NCBI RefSeq assembly: GCF_022170785.1
Contig: NZ_CP081870.1
Coordinates: 2,468,001 to 2,532,000, forward strand
Source: Rossellomorea marisflavi
GTDB taxonomy: Bacteria; Bacillota; Bacilli; Bacillales; Bacillaceae_B
DNA: 64,000 bases
Direction: 5' to 3'
In this document: one piece after another, positions 7,491-16,516 of the stretch
How the letters are laid out: each line of letters starts with the position of its first letter
How positions within the stretch are numbered: position 1 is the first letter of the stretch
Notes under the pieces: model-generated
Databases searched by the model: none
What the model saw: only the letters and a program-made list of their open reading frames with translations
Told to the model about the DNA's origin: nothing
Position numbers and translations under genes: made by a program

Positions 7491-8129
7491 TTGACCTATG
7501 ATTTCGATTTTTCAAACTGGAAGGAAGAGATAGCCAATGCTATCACCCATGGAATCGGCTTGATCTTGAGTATCCCGGCACTCATCATGCTCGTCCTCTT
7601 CGCCGTGGATAAAGGCTCGGCCTGGCACGTGGTCAGTTTCTCCATTTTCGGCGCATCCATGATCCTGCTTTATCTCTTCTCCACTCTCCTTCATAGCTTC
7701 AAACCTTCCAAGGCAAAGAATGTCTTCGCCGTCCTGGACCATTCAGCCATCTATGTGCTCATCGCCGGCACCTATACGCCACTTATGCTCGTGAGTGTGA
7801 GAAGTGCCCTTGGCTGGACATTATTCGGTATTGTATGGGGGCTTGCCATCGTTGGCATCATCTTCAAGTGTTACTTCGTGGATCGTTTTCAAATCGTATC
7901 GACCCTCTTTTACCTTGTCATGGGATGGCTCGTGCTTGCAGCAATCAAGCCCCTTTACGAAAGTCTGACTCCTGCGGGATTCGATTTGCTGCTTACCGGT
8001 GGTATCCTCTATTCTGTCGGAGCCATATTCTATGTATGGAAGAAGATCCCTTACAATCATGCCATTTGGCATCTTTTCGTACTGGCAGGCAGCAGCTTCA
8101 TGTACTTCTGCATCCTTTTTTACGTATAA
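7491..8129 (+). CDS. yplQ: YplQ, hemolysin III / PAQR family membrane protein
   Basis: An integral membrane protein of about 212 residues with seven predicted helices. Family motifs are visible: EEIANAITHGIG near the N-terminus, LLYLFSTLLHSF, VLDHSAIYVLIAGTYTP, and IWHLFVLAGSSFMYF with a conserved His near the C-terminus. The His, Asp and Ser residues fit a PAQR-type metal site. The start TTG 7491 has AAAGGA 8 bases upstream; an in-frame ATG at 7455 has no good ribosome binding site. Despite the name, a haemolytic role is not established in Bacillus. Confidence 0.85.
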   Translation: MTYDFDFSNWKEEIANAITHGIGLILSIPALIMLVLFAVDKGSAWHVVSFSIFGASMILLYLFSTLLHSFKPSKAKNVFAVLDHSAIYVLIAGTYTPLMLVSVRSALGWTLFGIVWGLAIVGIIFKCYFVDRFQIVSTLFYLVMGWLVLAAIKPLYESLTPAGFDLLLTGGILYSVGAIFYVWKKIPYNHAIWHLFVLAGSSFMYFCILFYV

Positions 8130-8143
8130 GATCACAGCAAAAA

Positions 8144-8178
8144 AGCAGTCAGCCTTCATCTGGAGGCTGACTGCTTTT
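8144..8178. terminator. Bidirectional terminator between yplQ and dfrA
   Basis: AGCAGTCAGCCT (8144-8155) pairs with AGGCTGACTGCT (8164-8175), with T runs on both strands. It serves the convergent yplQ and thyA-dfrA transcripts. Confidence 0.9.
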
Positions 8179-8664
8179 TCATTTACGCAAGAATGTCTTG
8201 AACTCATAATCATAAGGATTCTTTTCGTTTTTCAACCCTTTTTCCGTCGATACAAGGGTGAAGTCATCCCAAGGGACTTCCGCCATATGGGTGTCACCTT
8301 CGAATGCGTGGTGGATCGTGGTCACATAGAGTTTATCCGCATGGGGCAGGAACTGTTCGTACACATTGCTTCCACCGATAATGAACGTCTCTCCCTGCTG
8401 TTTTTCAGCAAATGCCAGGACTTCTTCCACGTGATGGAAGACCGTGCATTCATCATGAGAGAAAGAAGCATTCCTCGTCAGAATTACATTCTCCCTCTCC
8501 GGAAGCGGCTTGCCGAAAGACTCGAATGTTTTTCTCCCCATCACAACCGGATGACCCAGTGTGGTGCGCTTGAAGAATTTCAGATCTTCCGGCAGGCGCC
8601 ATGGCAGGGCATTGTCCTTGCCGATCAAACCGTTCTTATCCATTGCCCAAATAAATGAAATCAT
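8179..8664 (-). CDS. dfrA: Dihydrofolate reductase
   Basis: A 161-residue DHFR that regenerates tetrahydrofolate from the dihydrofolate made by thymidylate synthase. Family sequences are seen: [33 protein letters not shown] (acidic active-site residue in the LPEDLK helix), [12 protein letters not shown] and [12 protein letters not shown]. It overlaps the thyA stop by 4 bases (ATGA), a translationally coupled pair that makes and recycles folate for dTMP synthesis. Confidence 0.96.
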   Translation of the reverse strand: MISFIWAMDKNGLIGKDNALPWRLPEDLKFFKRTTLGHPVVMGRKTFESFGKPLPERENVILTRNASFSHDECTVFHHVEEVLAFAEKQQGETFIIGGSNVYEQFLPHADKLYVTTIHHAFEGDTHMAEVPWDDFTLVSTEKGLKNEKNPYDYEFKTFLRK

Positions 8665-9455
8665 ACAGACACGACTCCTTTGATATGGGGATGGGGATCA
8701 TAGCCGCTCAACGTGAAGTCTTCAAAGCTGAATCCGAATATATCCTTCACATCTGGATTGATCTCGAGTTTCGGAAGCGGACGGGGATCCCTTGTCAGCT
8801 GCAGGTTCACCTGTTCCACATGGTTCTGATAGATGTGAACATCCCCGAATGTATGTACGAATTCACCCGGCTCCAGATCGCACACCTGTGCCACCATCAT
8901 GGTAAGGAGAGCATACGAAGCGATGTTGAACGGGACACCGAGGAAAACATCGGCAGAACGCTGGTAGAGCTGACAAGATAGCTTACCTTCCGACACGTAG
9001 AATTGGAACAAGCAGTGACAAGGCGGGAGGGCCATGGAATCTACATCGGCAACGTTCCAAGCACTGACGATCATTCTCCTGGAGTCTGGATTATTTTTAA
9101 TGGTGGTGATGAGATTTTTGATCTGGTCGATCGTTTCTCCGTCTTTTCCAGGCCATGATCTCCACTGATGACCATAAACAGGTCCCAACTCGCCGTTTTC
9201 ATCGGCCCACTCATTCCAGATCCTTACCCCGTTATCCTGCAGATATTTCACATTCGTATCCCCATTCAAAAACCAGAGAAGTTCATGGATGATGGATTTG
9301 ACATGAAGTTTCTTCGTTGTAACGAGGGGGAAACCTTCCTGAAGATCGAACCTCATCTGGTATCCGAAGGTACTGATCGTACCCGTCCCAGTCCTGTCCC
9401 CTTTTTCCGTACCATGATCAAGTACATGTTTGCATAAATCTAAATATTGTTTCAT
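8661..9455 (-). CDS. thyA: Thymidylate synthase
   Basis: A 264-residue ThyA-type enzyme (the B. subtilis neighbour of dfrA is called thyB) that methylates dUMP to dTMP. Visible are [38 protein letters not shown], the catalytic Cys in [32 protein letters not shown] and HIYQNH. The start has AAGGTG 7 bases upstream of ATG 9455. It forms an operon with dfrA. Confidence 0.96.
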   Translation of the reverse strand: MKQYLDLCKHVLDHGTEKGDRTGTGTISTFGYQMRFDLQEGFPLVTTKKLHVKSIIHELLWFLNGDTNVKYLQDNGVRIWNEWADENGELGPVYGHQWRSWPGKDGETIDQIKNLITTIKNNPDSRRMIVSAWNVADVDSMALPPCHCLFQFYVSEGKLSCQLYQRSADVFLGVPFNIASYALLTMMVAQVCDLEPGEFVHTFGDVHIYQNHVEQVNLQLTRDPRPLPKLEINPDVKDIFGFSFEDFTLSGYDPHPHIKGVVSV

Positions 9456-9589
9456 CTGTCATCACCTTCATATCTTATTGATTGGCCGTCATCTTCTATC
9501 GGTCCATAGGGTGCAAAAGACCATTCTACCAGAAAGAGCCCGATTATCATATGATGACGGTAAACGGTATCCATATCCATAGTGTACAT
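9452..9589 (-). CDS. Possible small ORF upstream of thyA (45 aa)
   Basis: A frame starting at ATG 9589 ([13 protein letters not shown]) whose TGA overlaps the thyA start as ATGA. A weak AGGA lies about eleven bases upstream. The product has one short hydrophobic stretch and an acidic C-terminus. It could be a coupled leader ORF or chance; I do not recognise it. Nothing else is visible between here and 9789. Confidence 0.25.
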   Translation of the reverse strand: MYTMDMDTVYRHHMIIGLFLVEWSFAPYGPIEDDGQSIRYEGDDR

Positions 9590-9789
9590 GATTGCTACTT
9601 TCCTCACAATGATACGGAGATTTTGGAATATAGCGTGGATGGATAAAAGCTTTAAAATCCAGAATGGCCGGTCGATTCCAATTGTATGGCGCCTCAAGGC
9701 AAAAGCCAACTAGAGTATAGGGGATCCACTATCCCTGTCGGCAGGTTTGTTTCCTCTCGTCTGGAACGTTCGATTGGAAGCCCCCCGCC

Positions 9790-10275
9790 TTATATGGTTC
9801 TCTTGGATTTCACTTCAAACTCCGGCTTGGTCACGTAGTCCATATACTGGACACTTCCCTCAAAATTCAAATAAGCCTGATAGCGTGTACGAAGGGCAGG
9901 GGCAGATATCATGTTCAACACGTCTTCTTTACGGACCCAGCGGACATCTGATGTTTCATCCGAAGTGTTGAATTCACCACCAACGGGTTCACAAACAAAA
10001 TCAAACATCACTTTTGTCGGTACAATCTTCACTCCGCTATGTCCTTCGTACGTGGCTCTGTTGGAAAAAACCCCTACCAGATGGGAAACTGTCACATCCA
10101 TTCCACTTTCTTCTTTAACCTCCCTGATCATCCCATCGATCAGGTTTTCCCCGACCTCTATTTGTCCTCCTGGAAATACCCAGTGACCGTCCCGTCGGGT
10201 TTTGACTAATAAAATCTCATCTTTCTCATTTGTAACAAACCCTCCTGCTGCCACAATATGTACCGGCATTTGCAT
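9790..10275 (-). CDS. Nudix hydrolase
   Basis: A 161-residue MutT-like protein that would hydrolyse a nucleoside diphosphate linked to another moiety. The Nudix box is complete: GGQIEVGENLIDGMIREVKE followed by ESGM, with the metal-binding Glu cluster REVKEES. The start is ATG 10275 (MQMPVHIVA), 8 bases after GGAGG; the ATG at 10293 overlaps that site and is less likely. The substrate cannot be told from sequence. Confidence 0.88.
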   Translation of the reverse strand: MQMPVHIVAAGGFVTNEKDEILLVKTRRDGHWVFPGGQIEVGENLIDGMIREVKEESGMDVTVSHLVGVFSNRATYEGHSGVKIVPTKVMFDFVCEPVGGEFNTSDETSDVRWVRKEDVLNMISAPALRTRYQAYLNFEGSVQYMDYVTKPEFEVKSKRTI

Positions 10276-10374
10276 ACGAATCTCCTCCAACATAGTTTTA
10301 GTAAACCCTCTTCCCTTAGAAGGAAATCGGGCGAGTGAGACATGGTGATAACTTACTAAGCTGTCAGCCCCTGA

Positions 10375-10494
10375 TCACTGTAATAGTTCGACTTTATTGA
10401 ACAGGAGGATGCCTTCATACTTCTCCTGCTTCCAATCGTAGAAGCCTTGGTTCTTCATGCAAGAATGTACCTGGGTTCCAATAGGTGGACTCAT
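10375..10494 (-). CDS. Possible small ORF (39 aa), unrecognised
   Basis: Downstream of the ypjP terminator, ATG 10494 is preceded by GGAG with 6 bases spacing and opens a 39-residue frame (MSPPIGTQVHSCMKNQGFYD and so on) ending in VELLQ. The frame fills most of the 270-base gap between ypjP and the Nudix gene. No homologue comes to mind and no promoter is obvious. Confidence 0.28.
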   Translation of the reverse strand: MSPPIGTQVHSCMKNQGFYDWKQEKYEGILLFNKVELLQ

Positions 10495-10508
10495 TTTATA
10501 CTCCATAT

Positions 10509-10536
10509 AAAAAAGCGCGACCATTGTGCATCGCGC
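10509..10536 (-). terminator. Terminator of ypjP
   Basis: Minus-strand GCGCGA (10531-10536) pairs with TCGCGC (10515-10520), followed by a T run, directly downstream of the ypjP stop codon. Confidence 0.82.
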
Positions 10537-10545
10537 ATCTTCCTA

Positions 10546-11136
10546 TCAGGAAAGGCTCCTCCACTGCGGAGGCATATTCTTGTTCCAATAGATGCTTCCA
10601 AGATCATGATGGGCCATGAATTGATCATGTGCCGTATGATAGTGGAAGTTGAAATAATACCCATCCTTTGGCGGGTGATCTTTTCTTACATGAAAACGGA
10701 TAACGTCTTTTCCTGTACGACTGTCATAAATATGAAAGATTTTCTCGGTTTTGGCGTATTCCGGCACTTCTGAAATGACAAGTGAGCTCAAGTCTTCATC
10801 GGGAAAATCGGTAGCGGTCTTTTCAATGGCCTTTTCAAGATTCGGGAGTACGACCGACCTGAATTCATCTTCGATCACAGGTTTGATTTTCGTACCAAAT
10901 TTTTCATATGAATGAAGTTCAGCCTGAGCCATGATGGTATCCAGGAAGTCCTCCCTTGAAAGCATCCCTTCTTCTTCCGCCGGGTCTTCCGTACTTGATT
11001 CGAAGGTGGATGATTTCCCGTTACCCTTTGCTAGGGCATGATTGTCCTCATTCAGGAATGGCTGAGTCGGAGAAACCAGACCGAATGTCAGGATGGATAA
11101 TAGGATGAAAAACGATTTTTTGATCCAGATCGACAT
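10546..11136 (-). CDS. ypjP: YpjP-like secreted protein
   Basis: A 196-residue protein with an N-terminal signal or anchor segment (FFILLSILTFGLVSP, residues 9-23) and a YpjP-type domain. A Ser/Glu-rich linker leads to a C-terminal part with IFHIYDSRTGKDVIRFHVRK and a His/Tyr-rich stretch (YYFNFHYHTAHDQFMAHHD). The family is found in Bacillus and its function is unknown. It stands downstream of thyA-dfrA-type genes as in B. subtilis. Confidence 0.82.
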   Translation of the reverse strand: MSIWIKKSFFILLSILTFGLVSPTQPFLNEDNHALAKGNGKSSTFESSTEDPAEEEGMLSREDFLDTIMAQAELHSYEKFGTKIKPVIEDEFRSVVLPNLEKAIEKTATDFPDEDLSSLVISEVPEYAKTEKIFHIYDSRTGKDVIRFHVRKDHPPKDGYYFNFHYHTAHDQFMAHHDLGSIYWNKNMPPQWRSLS

Positions 11137-11359
11137 AGGGAACGTCCTTTCTTTTTTTGGTAGCGTATATCGTTGTTGGAATCGTCATGTGATGTTTCAT
11201 TGGATAAACCTGCCCATAGCATGTACGGGTCAAAGCTTTATTATCTATCATTATACTATCTTTTCTGAAAAAGTGGTGAAAAAGCTTTCATTTTCCGAGG
11301 ATAACATGCTTGCGATGTGGTAGTATAGGATTAGAAGTATGTGTAAAGGAGAGAAAAAG

Positions 11360-11437
11360 ATGGATACTGGCTTGATGATCAGCATTGGTTTCTTGCTATT
11401 GTTAGGGTATTTTTGTGTTTTGGCTGTCACCGATTGA
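11360..11437 (+). CDS. Small single-span membrane peptide (25 aa)
   Basis: ATG 11360 has a strong ribosome binding site (AAAGGAGAG, 11346-11354). The peptide begins MDTGLM and is then almost wholly hydrophobic (ISIGFLLLLGYFCVLAV), ending TD. A possible extended -10 (TGGTAGTAT, 11318-11326) lies upstream, and a strong terminator begins 9 bases after the stop. This looks like a monocistronic micro-gene for a membrane peptide. I do not recognise it. Confidence 0.55.
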   Translation: MDTGLMISIGFLLLLGYFCVLAVTD

Positions 11438-11445
11438 GTAACAAA

Positions 11446-11482
11446 GGGACCTGGAAGCGGATGCTTCCAGGTCCCTTTATTT
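11446..11482. terminator. Bidirectional terminator
   Basis: GGGACCTGGAAGC (11446-11458) pairs with GCTTCCAGGTCCC (11463-11475), a 13-base perfect stem followed by TTTATTTTT on the plus strand. It ends the 25-residue membrane peptide gene and, on the minus strand, ypiP. Confidence 0.9.
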
Positions 11483-11491
11483 TTACACCCA

Positions 11492-12271
11492 TCAAAGATC
11501 GATGGTGCCATAGTGGAATTTCGAGGAAGGTCTGATCAAAACCTTGAAATCATGTTCCCCGAACAAAGTAGAACGGAAATGTTCCTTAAGGAGGACCCTC
11601 TCTTTCGCCACCCGTTTTGCTTCTTCTATCGTTTCACCGGTGAGCCGTTCATAGTGGGCCCAGCTCCGGATCGGATTGATACCATGGGAATCGGTCAAGC
11701 CTTCTTCAAACATGGGATCGAAGTAGACAACGTCGAAGGAGTCATCCGGCAGTTCCTTCAAGAGGGACTGTGACAGACCATTGATCACTTTGAGCCTCTT
11801 CATGGCATCATTGAGCTCAGGCAGTGGGGATACCCACTCCTTCAGTCCACGTTTTAGGATGTGGGCCACATACGGATTGGCTTCGATTCCCGTTACAGAT
11901 CCGGTCCTGCCGACCACCGCGCTCGCGATGATGCTATCGGATGCGAGGCCCAATGTGCAGTCGAGCATGGTCATTCCCTTTTTCAATCCGGCTGCTTCAA
12001 TGAATGGATCGGATTCTCCCCTCAGGACTCTCTTGATCCGGAATGAAGCTGAGTTCGGATGGAAGAAGAAGGGCTGCTCCCCCCTTCGATGCAGCTCATC
12101 CCGCTCTTTCCCCAGGACCAGGCAGTCTGCCTGATGGTGGTCCATATAATTGGCGATGGACCTTTTCTTCCGTTCAATATAGGGAATCTGAAACTTCCCT
12201 GCTAGGGTTTTAGCTCTCAATTTGACGGATTCATCGGCCCTGCCAGAAGTTGTAACAAACATCTCTTCCAT
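11492..12271 (-). CDS. ypiP: YpiP, RsmJ-like SAM-dependent methyltransferase
   Basis: A 259-residue class I methyltransferase. Motifs: MLDCTLGLASDSIIAS (SAM-binding motif I), VTGIEANPY (motif II acidic residue) and VVYFDPMFE (catalytic-type motif IV, like the DPMFP of RsmJ). The N-terminal region with SIANYMDHHQADCLVLGKER also matches RsmJ-like proteins, which methylate 16S rRNA; the actual substrate here is unproven. The start ATG 12271 has AGGTG 7 bases upstream. Confidence 0.82.
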   Translation of the reverse strand: MEEMFVTTSGRADESVKLRAKTLAGKFQIPYIERKKRSIANYMDHHQADCLVLGKERDELHRRGEQPFFFHPNSASFRIKRVLRGESDPFIEAAGLKKGMTMLDCTLGLASDSIIASAVVGRTGSVTGIEANPYVAHILKRGLKEWVSPLPELNDAMKRLKVINGLSQSLLKELPDDSFDVVYFDPMFEEGLTDSHGINPIRSWAHYERLTGETIEEAKRVAKERVLLKEHFRSTLFGEHDFKVLIRPSSKFHYGTIDL

Positions 12272-12306
12272 TTGGATTCACCTGTTTTCCTGATAAAGTC
12301 TATACA

Positions 12307-12338
12307 TAAAAAAGGACGGATGGCCATACGCCATCCGC
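12307..12338 (-). terminator. Terminator of brxA
   Basis: GGATGGC (12318-12324) and GCCATCC (12330-12336) form a hairpin, with an A run at 12308-12313 that reads as T on the minus strand, just after the brxA stop. Confidence 0.8.
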
Positions 12339-12344
12339 TGCCTA

Positions 12345-12776
12345 TTAACAGTGCTGCTCGAAAGCACCCGTCAAGTTGGAGATGATGCTTCCGATATCAT
12401 GGTCTTCAATTTCTTCACGTGGGATGAAATGGACGACTTCCTTTCCTTTCAGGAGTGCCATGGAAGGAGAGGAAGGCTCATAGCCCTTGAAGTACTCACG
12501 CATCTTCATCGTGGCTTCTTTGTCCTGCCCTGCGAATACCGTGACTAGATGATCCGGGGCCTTATCGTTCAATACCGATTGCGTCGCAGCGGGACGGGCA
12601 AGTCCTGCTGCACACCCGCAAACCGAGTTCACGACAACCAAGGTCGTACCTTCTGCTCCATCCATAAAGGTTTTTACTTCCTCTTCATCTTTCAATTCTT
12701 TGAATCCTGCTCCAGTCAGCTCTTGTCTCATAGGCTGTACAAGCTGTCTCATATATTCTTCATATGCCATTGACAT
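12345..12776 (-). CDS. brxA: BrxA, bacilliredoxin
   Basis: A 143-residue YphP/BrxA-type bacilliredoxin, a thioredoxin-fold protein that removes bacillithiol from S-bacillithiolated proteins. The CGC active-site motif is intact (VVNSVCGCAAGLARPAA). The rest (TVFAGQDKEATMKMREYF, SPSMALLKGKEVVHFIPR) matches B. subtilis BrxA closely. It lies 16 bases after ypgR on the same strand and has its own terminator. Confidence 0.95.
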   Translation of the reverse strand: MSMAYEEYMRQLVQPMRQELTGAGFKELKDEEEVKTFMDGAEGTTLVVVNSVCGCAAGLARPAATQSVLNDKAPDHLVTVFAGQDKEATMKMREYFKGYEPSSPSMALLKGKEVVHFIPREEIEDHDIGSIISNLTGAFEQHC

Positions 12777-12792
12777 AATGTCATCATCCTTT

Positions 12793-13911
12793 CTAGTCTT
12801 TTTTTGAACGGGCTTCAGTCATTTGCTTCCAAACGGATCCTTTGGCTTCTTCTCCACCTTCAATCCTTTCGATGGCCATCTTCACCTGTAGTCGCACTTC
12901 GAACTCTGGATCATCCTCTGCAGCCTTCAATCCCTCGAGTGCGCTCTCATCGCCAACCTCATAGAGATACATGGCGGCACGCCAGCGGACCAGCTTGCTC
13001 TTGTCTTTCAAGGCATCTATCATGACCGGTATCGCCTGTGTGAATCCAAGATCCGAAAGACAGTCACCTGCTGTACGCCTGACGGACACAGAGGAGTCCT
13101 CCAACCCTTTATATAAGAGGGGAAGGACTTTTTCATCCTCGATCATCCCTGCATAGACGACCGCCAGCCTCCGGATAGACACTTTTTCATCGTCCAGTGC
13201 CTTCTCCAGAAGGGGAAGGTCGTCAAGTGTAGGATCTTCCATGGCATCGAGCCGTTGATAGCGGATTTGCCAATCGTCTTCTTCCAAATCTGAAAGAGAA
13301 AGTTTAAGCTTCTTCCTCGGCTCAGGAATCGTGGTCCGATCAGCCTGCTCAACCAAGTCCTTCAAACGTCTTTGAGGGAAGGCTGCCTGAAGTTCATCCA
13401 CAACCTGGGCACCAATTTCCTCCAAGTCTCCGTACCGGACACCGTAGTCTTTCCATTTCCGGAGCAAGACGACGTTGTCCCCTTCTTTTTGAGCCTCACC
13501 GATGGCCTCGATATAAGCTGCAGGAAGAGAGAATCGTTTTTCAACTTCCCCGTCGGTCAGTTTGACCTGCATCGGGATTCCTTTGAACATCTGTACGGAC
13601 ACATTTACCTCTCCGAAATGTTCTTCCATCTGTCCTATTTCCGATTGGGATCCCTCTTCACCAAAAGCCTGTCTTACTTCTGACAGAAGGGCCTGCCAGT
13701 CGAACTTGGCATTACGCTCGACTGCAAGAAAATCCGCGACATGATAGACCCCTTTGATCCCTTCTATTGAAAGGATGCTTTTAATGATGGCAGGTGCCCC
13801 GTCTGCTTGATCTTTTTTATAATTATTACTCCGGCCGGCCTTCAATTCTTCGTCGAGAATAACCTTCATTGTATTCGGACTCGGAGTCGGTTCGATCGAG
13901 AGTATCCTCAT
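12793..13911 (-). CDS. ypgR: YpgR, conserved virulence factor C-like HEAT-repeat protein
   Basis: A 372-residue protein. Residues 1-85 form an NFU-type N-terminal domain (MRILSIEPTPSPNTMKVILD). The middle is family-specific. The C-terminal third has HEAT-like repeats (EKVLPLLYKGLEDSSVSVRR, TAGDCLSDLG, KSKLVRWRAAMYLYEVGDES). It matches YpgR/CvfC of Bacillus and Staphylococcus, whose molecular role is unclear. It lacks the NFU CxxC motif. It is followed by brxA; the start ATG 13911 has GGGGAG upstream. Confidence 0.88.
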   Translation of the reverse strand: MRILSIEPTPSPNTMKVILDEELKAGRSNNYKKDQADGAPAIIKSILSIEGIKGVYHVADFLAVERNAKFDWQALLSEVRQAFGEEGSQSEIGQMEEHFGEVNVSVQMFKGIPMQVKLTDGEVEKRFSLPAAYIEAIGEAQKEGDNVVLLRKWKDYGVRYGDLEEIGAQVVDELQAAFPQRRLKDLVEQADRTTIPEPRKKLKLSLSDLEEDDWQIRYQRLDAMEDPTLDDLPLLEKALDDEKVSIRRLAVVYAGMIEDEKVLPLLYKGLEDSSVSVRRTAGDCLSDLGFTQAIPVMIDALKDKSKLVRWRAAMYLYEVGDESALEGLKAAEDDPEFEVRLQVKMAIERIEGGEEAKGSVWKQMTEARSKKD

Positions 13912-13982
13912 TGCACGCTCCCCTTTCTCAAGATCTTTTACTCATTTTATCATAACGTGTGCTTTCGTCTAAATGATCGGCC

Positions 13983-15860
13983 CTACTCGGCGAATTCGGA
14001 CAGATAGCTCCACCGTTCAATCAGGTGTTCCAACTGTTCGTTGAGCTTGGCACTCTCGTCCATAAGCTGCTGGGCTTTCGTGAAATCACTGCCGATCCCC
14101 TGCAGTTCCACATTGACCTGTTCGATTCTTGATTCGATGTCCGCCATCTTGTCTTCCAGCTCATCCCATTCCCTCTTCTCCATATAGGACAGGCGTTTTT
14201 TTTCTTTCTGGACTGCCTGGGGAGCTGCTTCCTTCTTGATGGTCTGGGGTTTGACGGCTGCCTGCTGAGATCGTTCCAGGTACTCGGTATATTCCCCTAA
14301 ATAGGAATCGATGCTGCCCTGTCCGTTGAAGATCAGGAGCTCTCTTGCCGTCTTGTCAAGGAAATAACGATCATGTGATACGGTGATGACCACTCCGGTA
14401 AATTCATGGATATAATCTTCTAAGACCGTCAATGTTTCCGTATCAAGGTCATTCGTAGGCTCATCCAGAAGCAGGACATTGGGTTTCCCCATGAGGAGTC
14501 TCAAAAGGAACAATCTCCTCTTCTCTCCACCGGAAAGCTTCCGTATCAGGGTCCCATGGGTGCTCATCGGGAACAGGAACCGCTCGAGCATGGATGTGAC
14601 AGAAATCTGTTCACCCTTATCGGTGGTCACGTACTCCCCAGCTTCCCTTAGATATTCGATCATCCTCATGTTTTCATCAAGTTCTTCATGCTCTTGGGTA
14701 TAATAAGCAACCTTTACGGTCTGACCCGTAATGAGTTCGCCGGAGGTCAGTTCCTCGCGTCCGGCAAGGATATTCAAGAGCGTGGACTTGCCACTGCCGT
14801 TCTTCCCGACAATCCCGATCCGGTCCTTCGGTTTGATGAGCCGATTGTATCCATTTAGGATGACATTCCCTTGGAAAGTCTTCACGGCATCCTTCAACTC
14901 GAATACCTGCTTCCCGAGTCGATCACCTCCGATGGAAACCTCCATCTCCGAACTTCTCCCACCTGATCCTTTCGCATCCTCCAGCTCATCAAAGCGCTGG
15001 ATGCGTGCTTTTTGCTTGGTGGAACGGGCCTTCGCCCCCCTCCTCATCCAGGCAAGTTCACGGCGATAGAGGTTGTTCTGCTTGATCGACTGTTGACGTT
15101 CATTTTCTTCACGGACGGCCTTCGCTTCGATGAAGTCTGCATAGTTCCCCTTATAATGGAACAGCTTCCCCCCATCCAGTTCAAAGATGCGATTTGTGAC
15201 CGCATCAAGGAAGTAGCGGTCATGGGTGACCAATAGGACCGATCCATTGTATTTGCCCAGATAATCTTCCAGCCATTTGATGGACTGATAATCGAGATGG
15301 TTCGTCGGCTCGTCCAAAATGAGAAGATCCGGTGTCTCGATAAGTACACCGGCAAGTGCGACACGCTTCTTCTGTCCTCCCGATAATTCACCCATATGCT
15401 TTGAGAATTCGGTGATGCCAAGCTTGGTCAGGATCGCTTTCGCCTCTGCACTCGCTTCCCACGCATTCAGTGTGTCCATCTCTTTCTGCGCGTTCATGAA
15501 TTCAGATTGAACCCCTTCATCCTCGTAGCCGCTTTCCATCCGTAGGAGTGCCGATTCGTATCTCCTCATGGCCTTCATCACAGCGGCTTCCCCTTTAAAG
15601 ATCTGCTGCAGGACCGACAGATCCGGATCGAAGGATGGATCTTGAGGAAGATATGCGATCCTGTAATCATTCGGCTTCATGATTTCGCCAGAATCGCCTT
15701 CTTCTATACCGGCAATCAGTTTGAGCAAACTGGACTTACCCGTTCCATTGACGCCGATGAGGCCGACGCGCTCCCTTTCTGCAATGGAGAAGGAGATCTC
15801 ATTGAAGATCGTCTTCTCCCCATATGTTTTCGACAGGTGTTCCCCTGTAATCATTCTCAT
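13983..15860 (-). CDS. ABC-F family ATPase (YfmR/Uup-like)
   Basis: A 625-residue ribosome-associated ABC-F protein with two ATPase domains and no membrane segments. First site: GVNGTGKSS, LSGGQKKR, LLILDEPTNHLD. Second: GKNGSGKST, LSGGEKRR, LLLDEPTNDLD. Between them lies the arm/linker with RRELAWMRRGAKARSTKQKA, typical of Uup/YfmR. The C-terminus is a Glu/Lys coiled coil (residues about 555-620). YfmR-type factors relieve ribosome stalls. The start ATG 15860 overlaps the ypgQ stop (ATGA), implying coupling; an in-frame ATG at 15854 is possible. Confidence 0.93.
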   Translation of the reverse strand: MRMITGEHLSKTYGEKTIFNEISFSIAERERVGLIGVNGTGKSSLLKLIAGIEEGDSGEIMKPNDYRIAYLPQDPSFDPDLSVLQQIFKGEAAVMKAMRRYESALLRMESGYEDEGVQSEFMNAQKEMDTLNAWEASAEAKAILTKLGITEFSKHMGELSGGQKKRVALAGVLIETPDLLILDEPTNHLDYQSIKWLEDYLGKYNGSVLLVTHDRYFLDAVTNRIFELDGGKLFHYKGNYADFIEAKAVREENERQQSIKQNNLYRRELAWMRRGAKARSTKQKARIQRFDELEDAKGSGGRSSEMEVSIGGDRLGKQVFELKDAVKTFQGNVILNGYNRLIKPKDRIGIVGKNGSGKSTLLNILAGREELTSGELITGQTVKVAYYTQEHEELDENMRMIEYLREAGEYVTTDKGEQISVTSMLERFLFPMSTHGTLIRKLSGGEKRRLFLLRLLMGKPNVLLLDEPTNDLDTETLTVLEDYIHEFTGVVITVSHDRYFLDKTARELLIFNGQGSIDSYLGEYTEYLERSQQAAVKPQTIKKEAAPQAVQKEKKRLSYMEKREWDELEDKMADIESRIEQVNVELQGIGSDFTKAQQLMDESAKLNEQLEHLIERWSYLSEFAE

Positions 15861-16495
15861 TGTGGACCATTCCATTCTATAGTGAATTGCCTGATGAAGT
15901 CTTTCATGACTGCATGGCGCTCTTCTGCGAGGCGTTTTCCCGTCGGTGTCAGCATTCGGTCTTTCAACTTGAACAGTTTTTCATGGAAATGATTGATGCT
16001 TGTGGAAGGACCATTCCTATATTCATCGTTCGTCATCTGCTCCCTGACGGGAAGGTCGGGAAGATGGATCGGTTGGCCTTTCCATCCGCCATAGGCGAAA
16101 ACCCTTGAAATGCCGATCGCACCCATGGCGTCGAGACGGTCTGCATCCCTGAGTACCATTGCTTCAGGTAATACGGGATCATCGACGCTACCGCCTTTGA
16201 ACCCCATGGCGTGTATCACTTCCCGGATCGTCTCCAATGTTACTGTTGTAACAGGCAATTGACGGAGCCACTCCTCAAGCTTCCTAGTTCCTTCACCCGG
16301 TGTCGGATTTAGCTTTTCGTCGGCTACGTCGTGGAGGATCGCCGCCCACTCTATGACGTCTCGATCTCCCATATGGTCTTCCTTTGCTATGTATAAAGCG
16401 AGCCTTCTCACGCGCTCCAGATGATGCCAGTCATGACCACCAGGGTCGAGACCATACGTCCGGCACATCTCTTCCATCAGTTCAAGCTTATTCAA
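15857..16495 (-). CDS. ypgQ: YpgQ, HD-domain phosphohydrolase
   Basis: A metal-dependent HD-superfamily hydrolase of about 212 residues. Ligands are visible: GHDWHHLERV (His and HH), AAILHDVADEK (HD pair) and LRDADRLDAMGAIG (second Asp). YpgQ-like enzymes cleave nucleoside triphosphates to release pyrophosphate. The start is uncertain: TTG 16495 (LNKLELMEEM) has AAAGGTG 8 bases upstream, very close to the predicted transcription start. It overlaps the ABC-F gene by 4 bases. Confidence 0.85.
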   Translation of the reverse strand: MNKLELMEEMCRTYGLDPGGHDWHHLERVRRLALYIAKEDHMGDRDVIEWAAILHDVADEKLNPTPGEGTRKLEEWLRQLPVTTVTLETIREVIHAMGFKGGSVDDPVLPEAMVLRDADRLDAMGAIGISRVFAYGGWKGQPIHLPDLPVREQMTNDEYRNGPSTSINHFHEKLFKLKDRMLTPTGKRLAEERHAVMKDFIRQFTIEWNGPQ

Positions 16496-16516
16496 ACCCC
16501 TCACACCTTTCACCCC

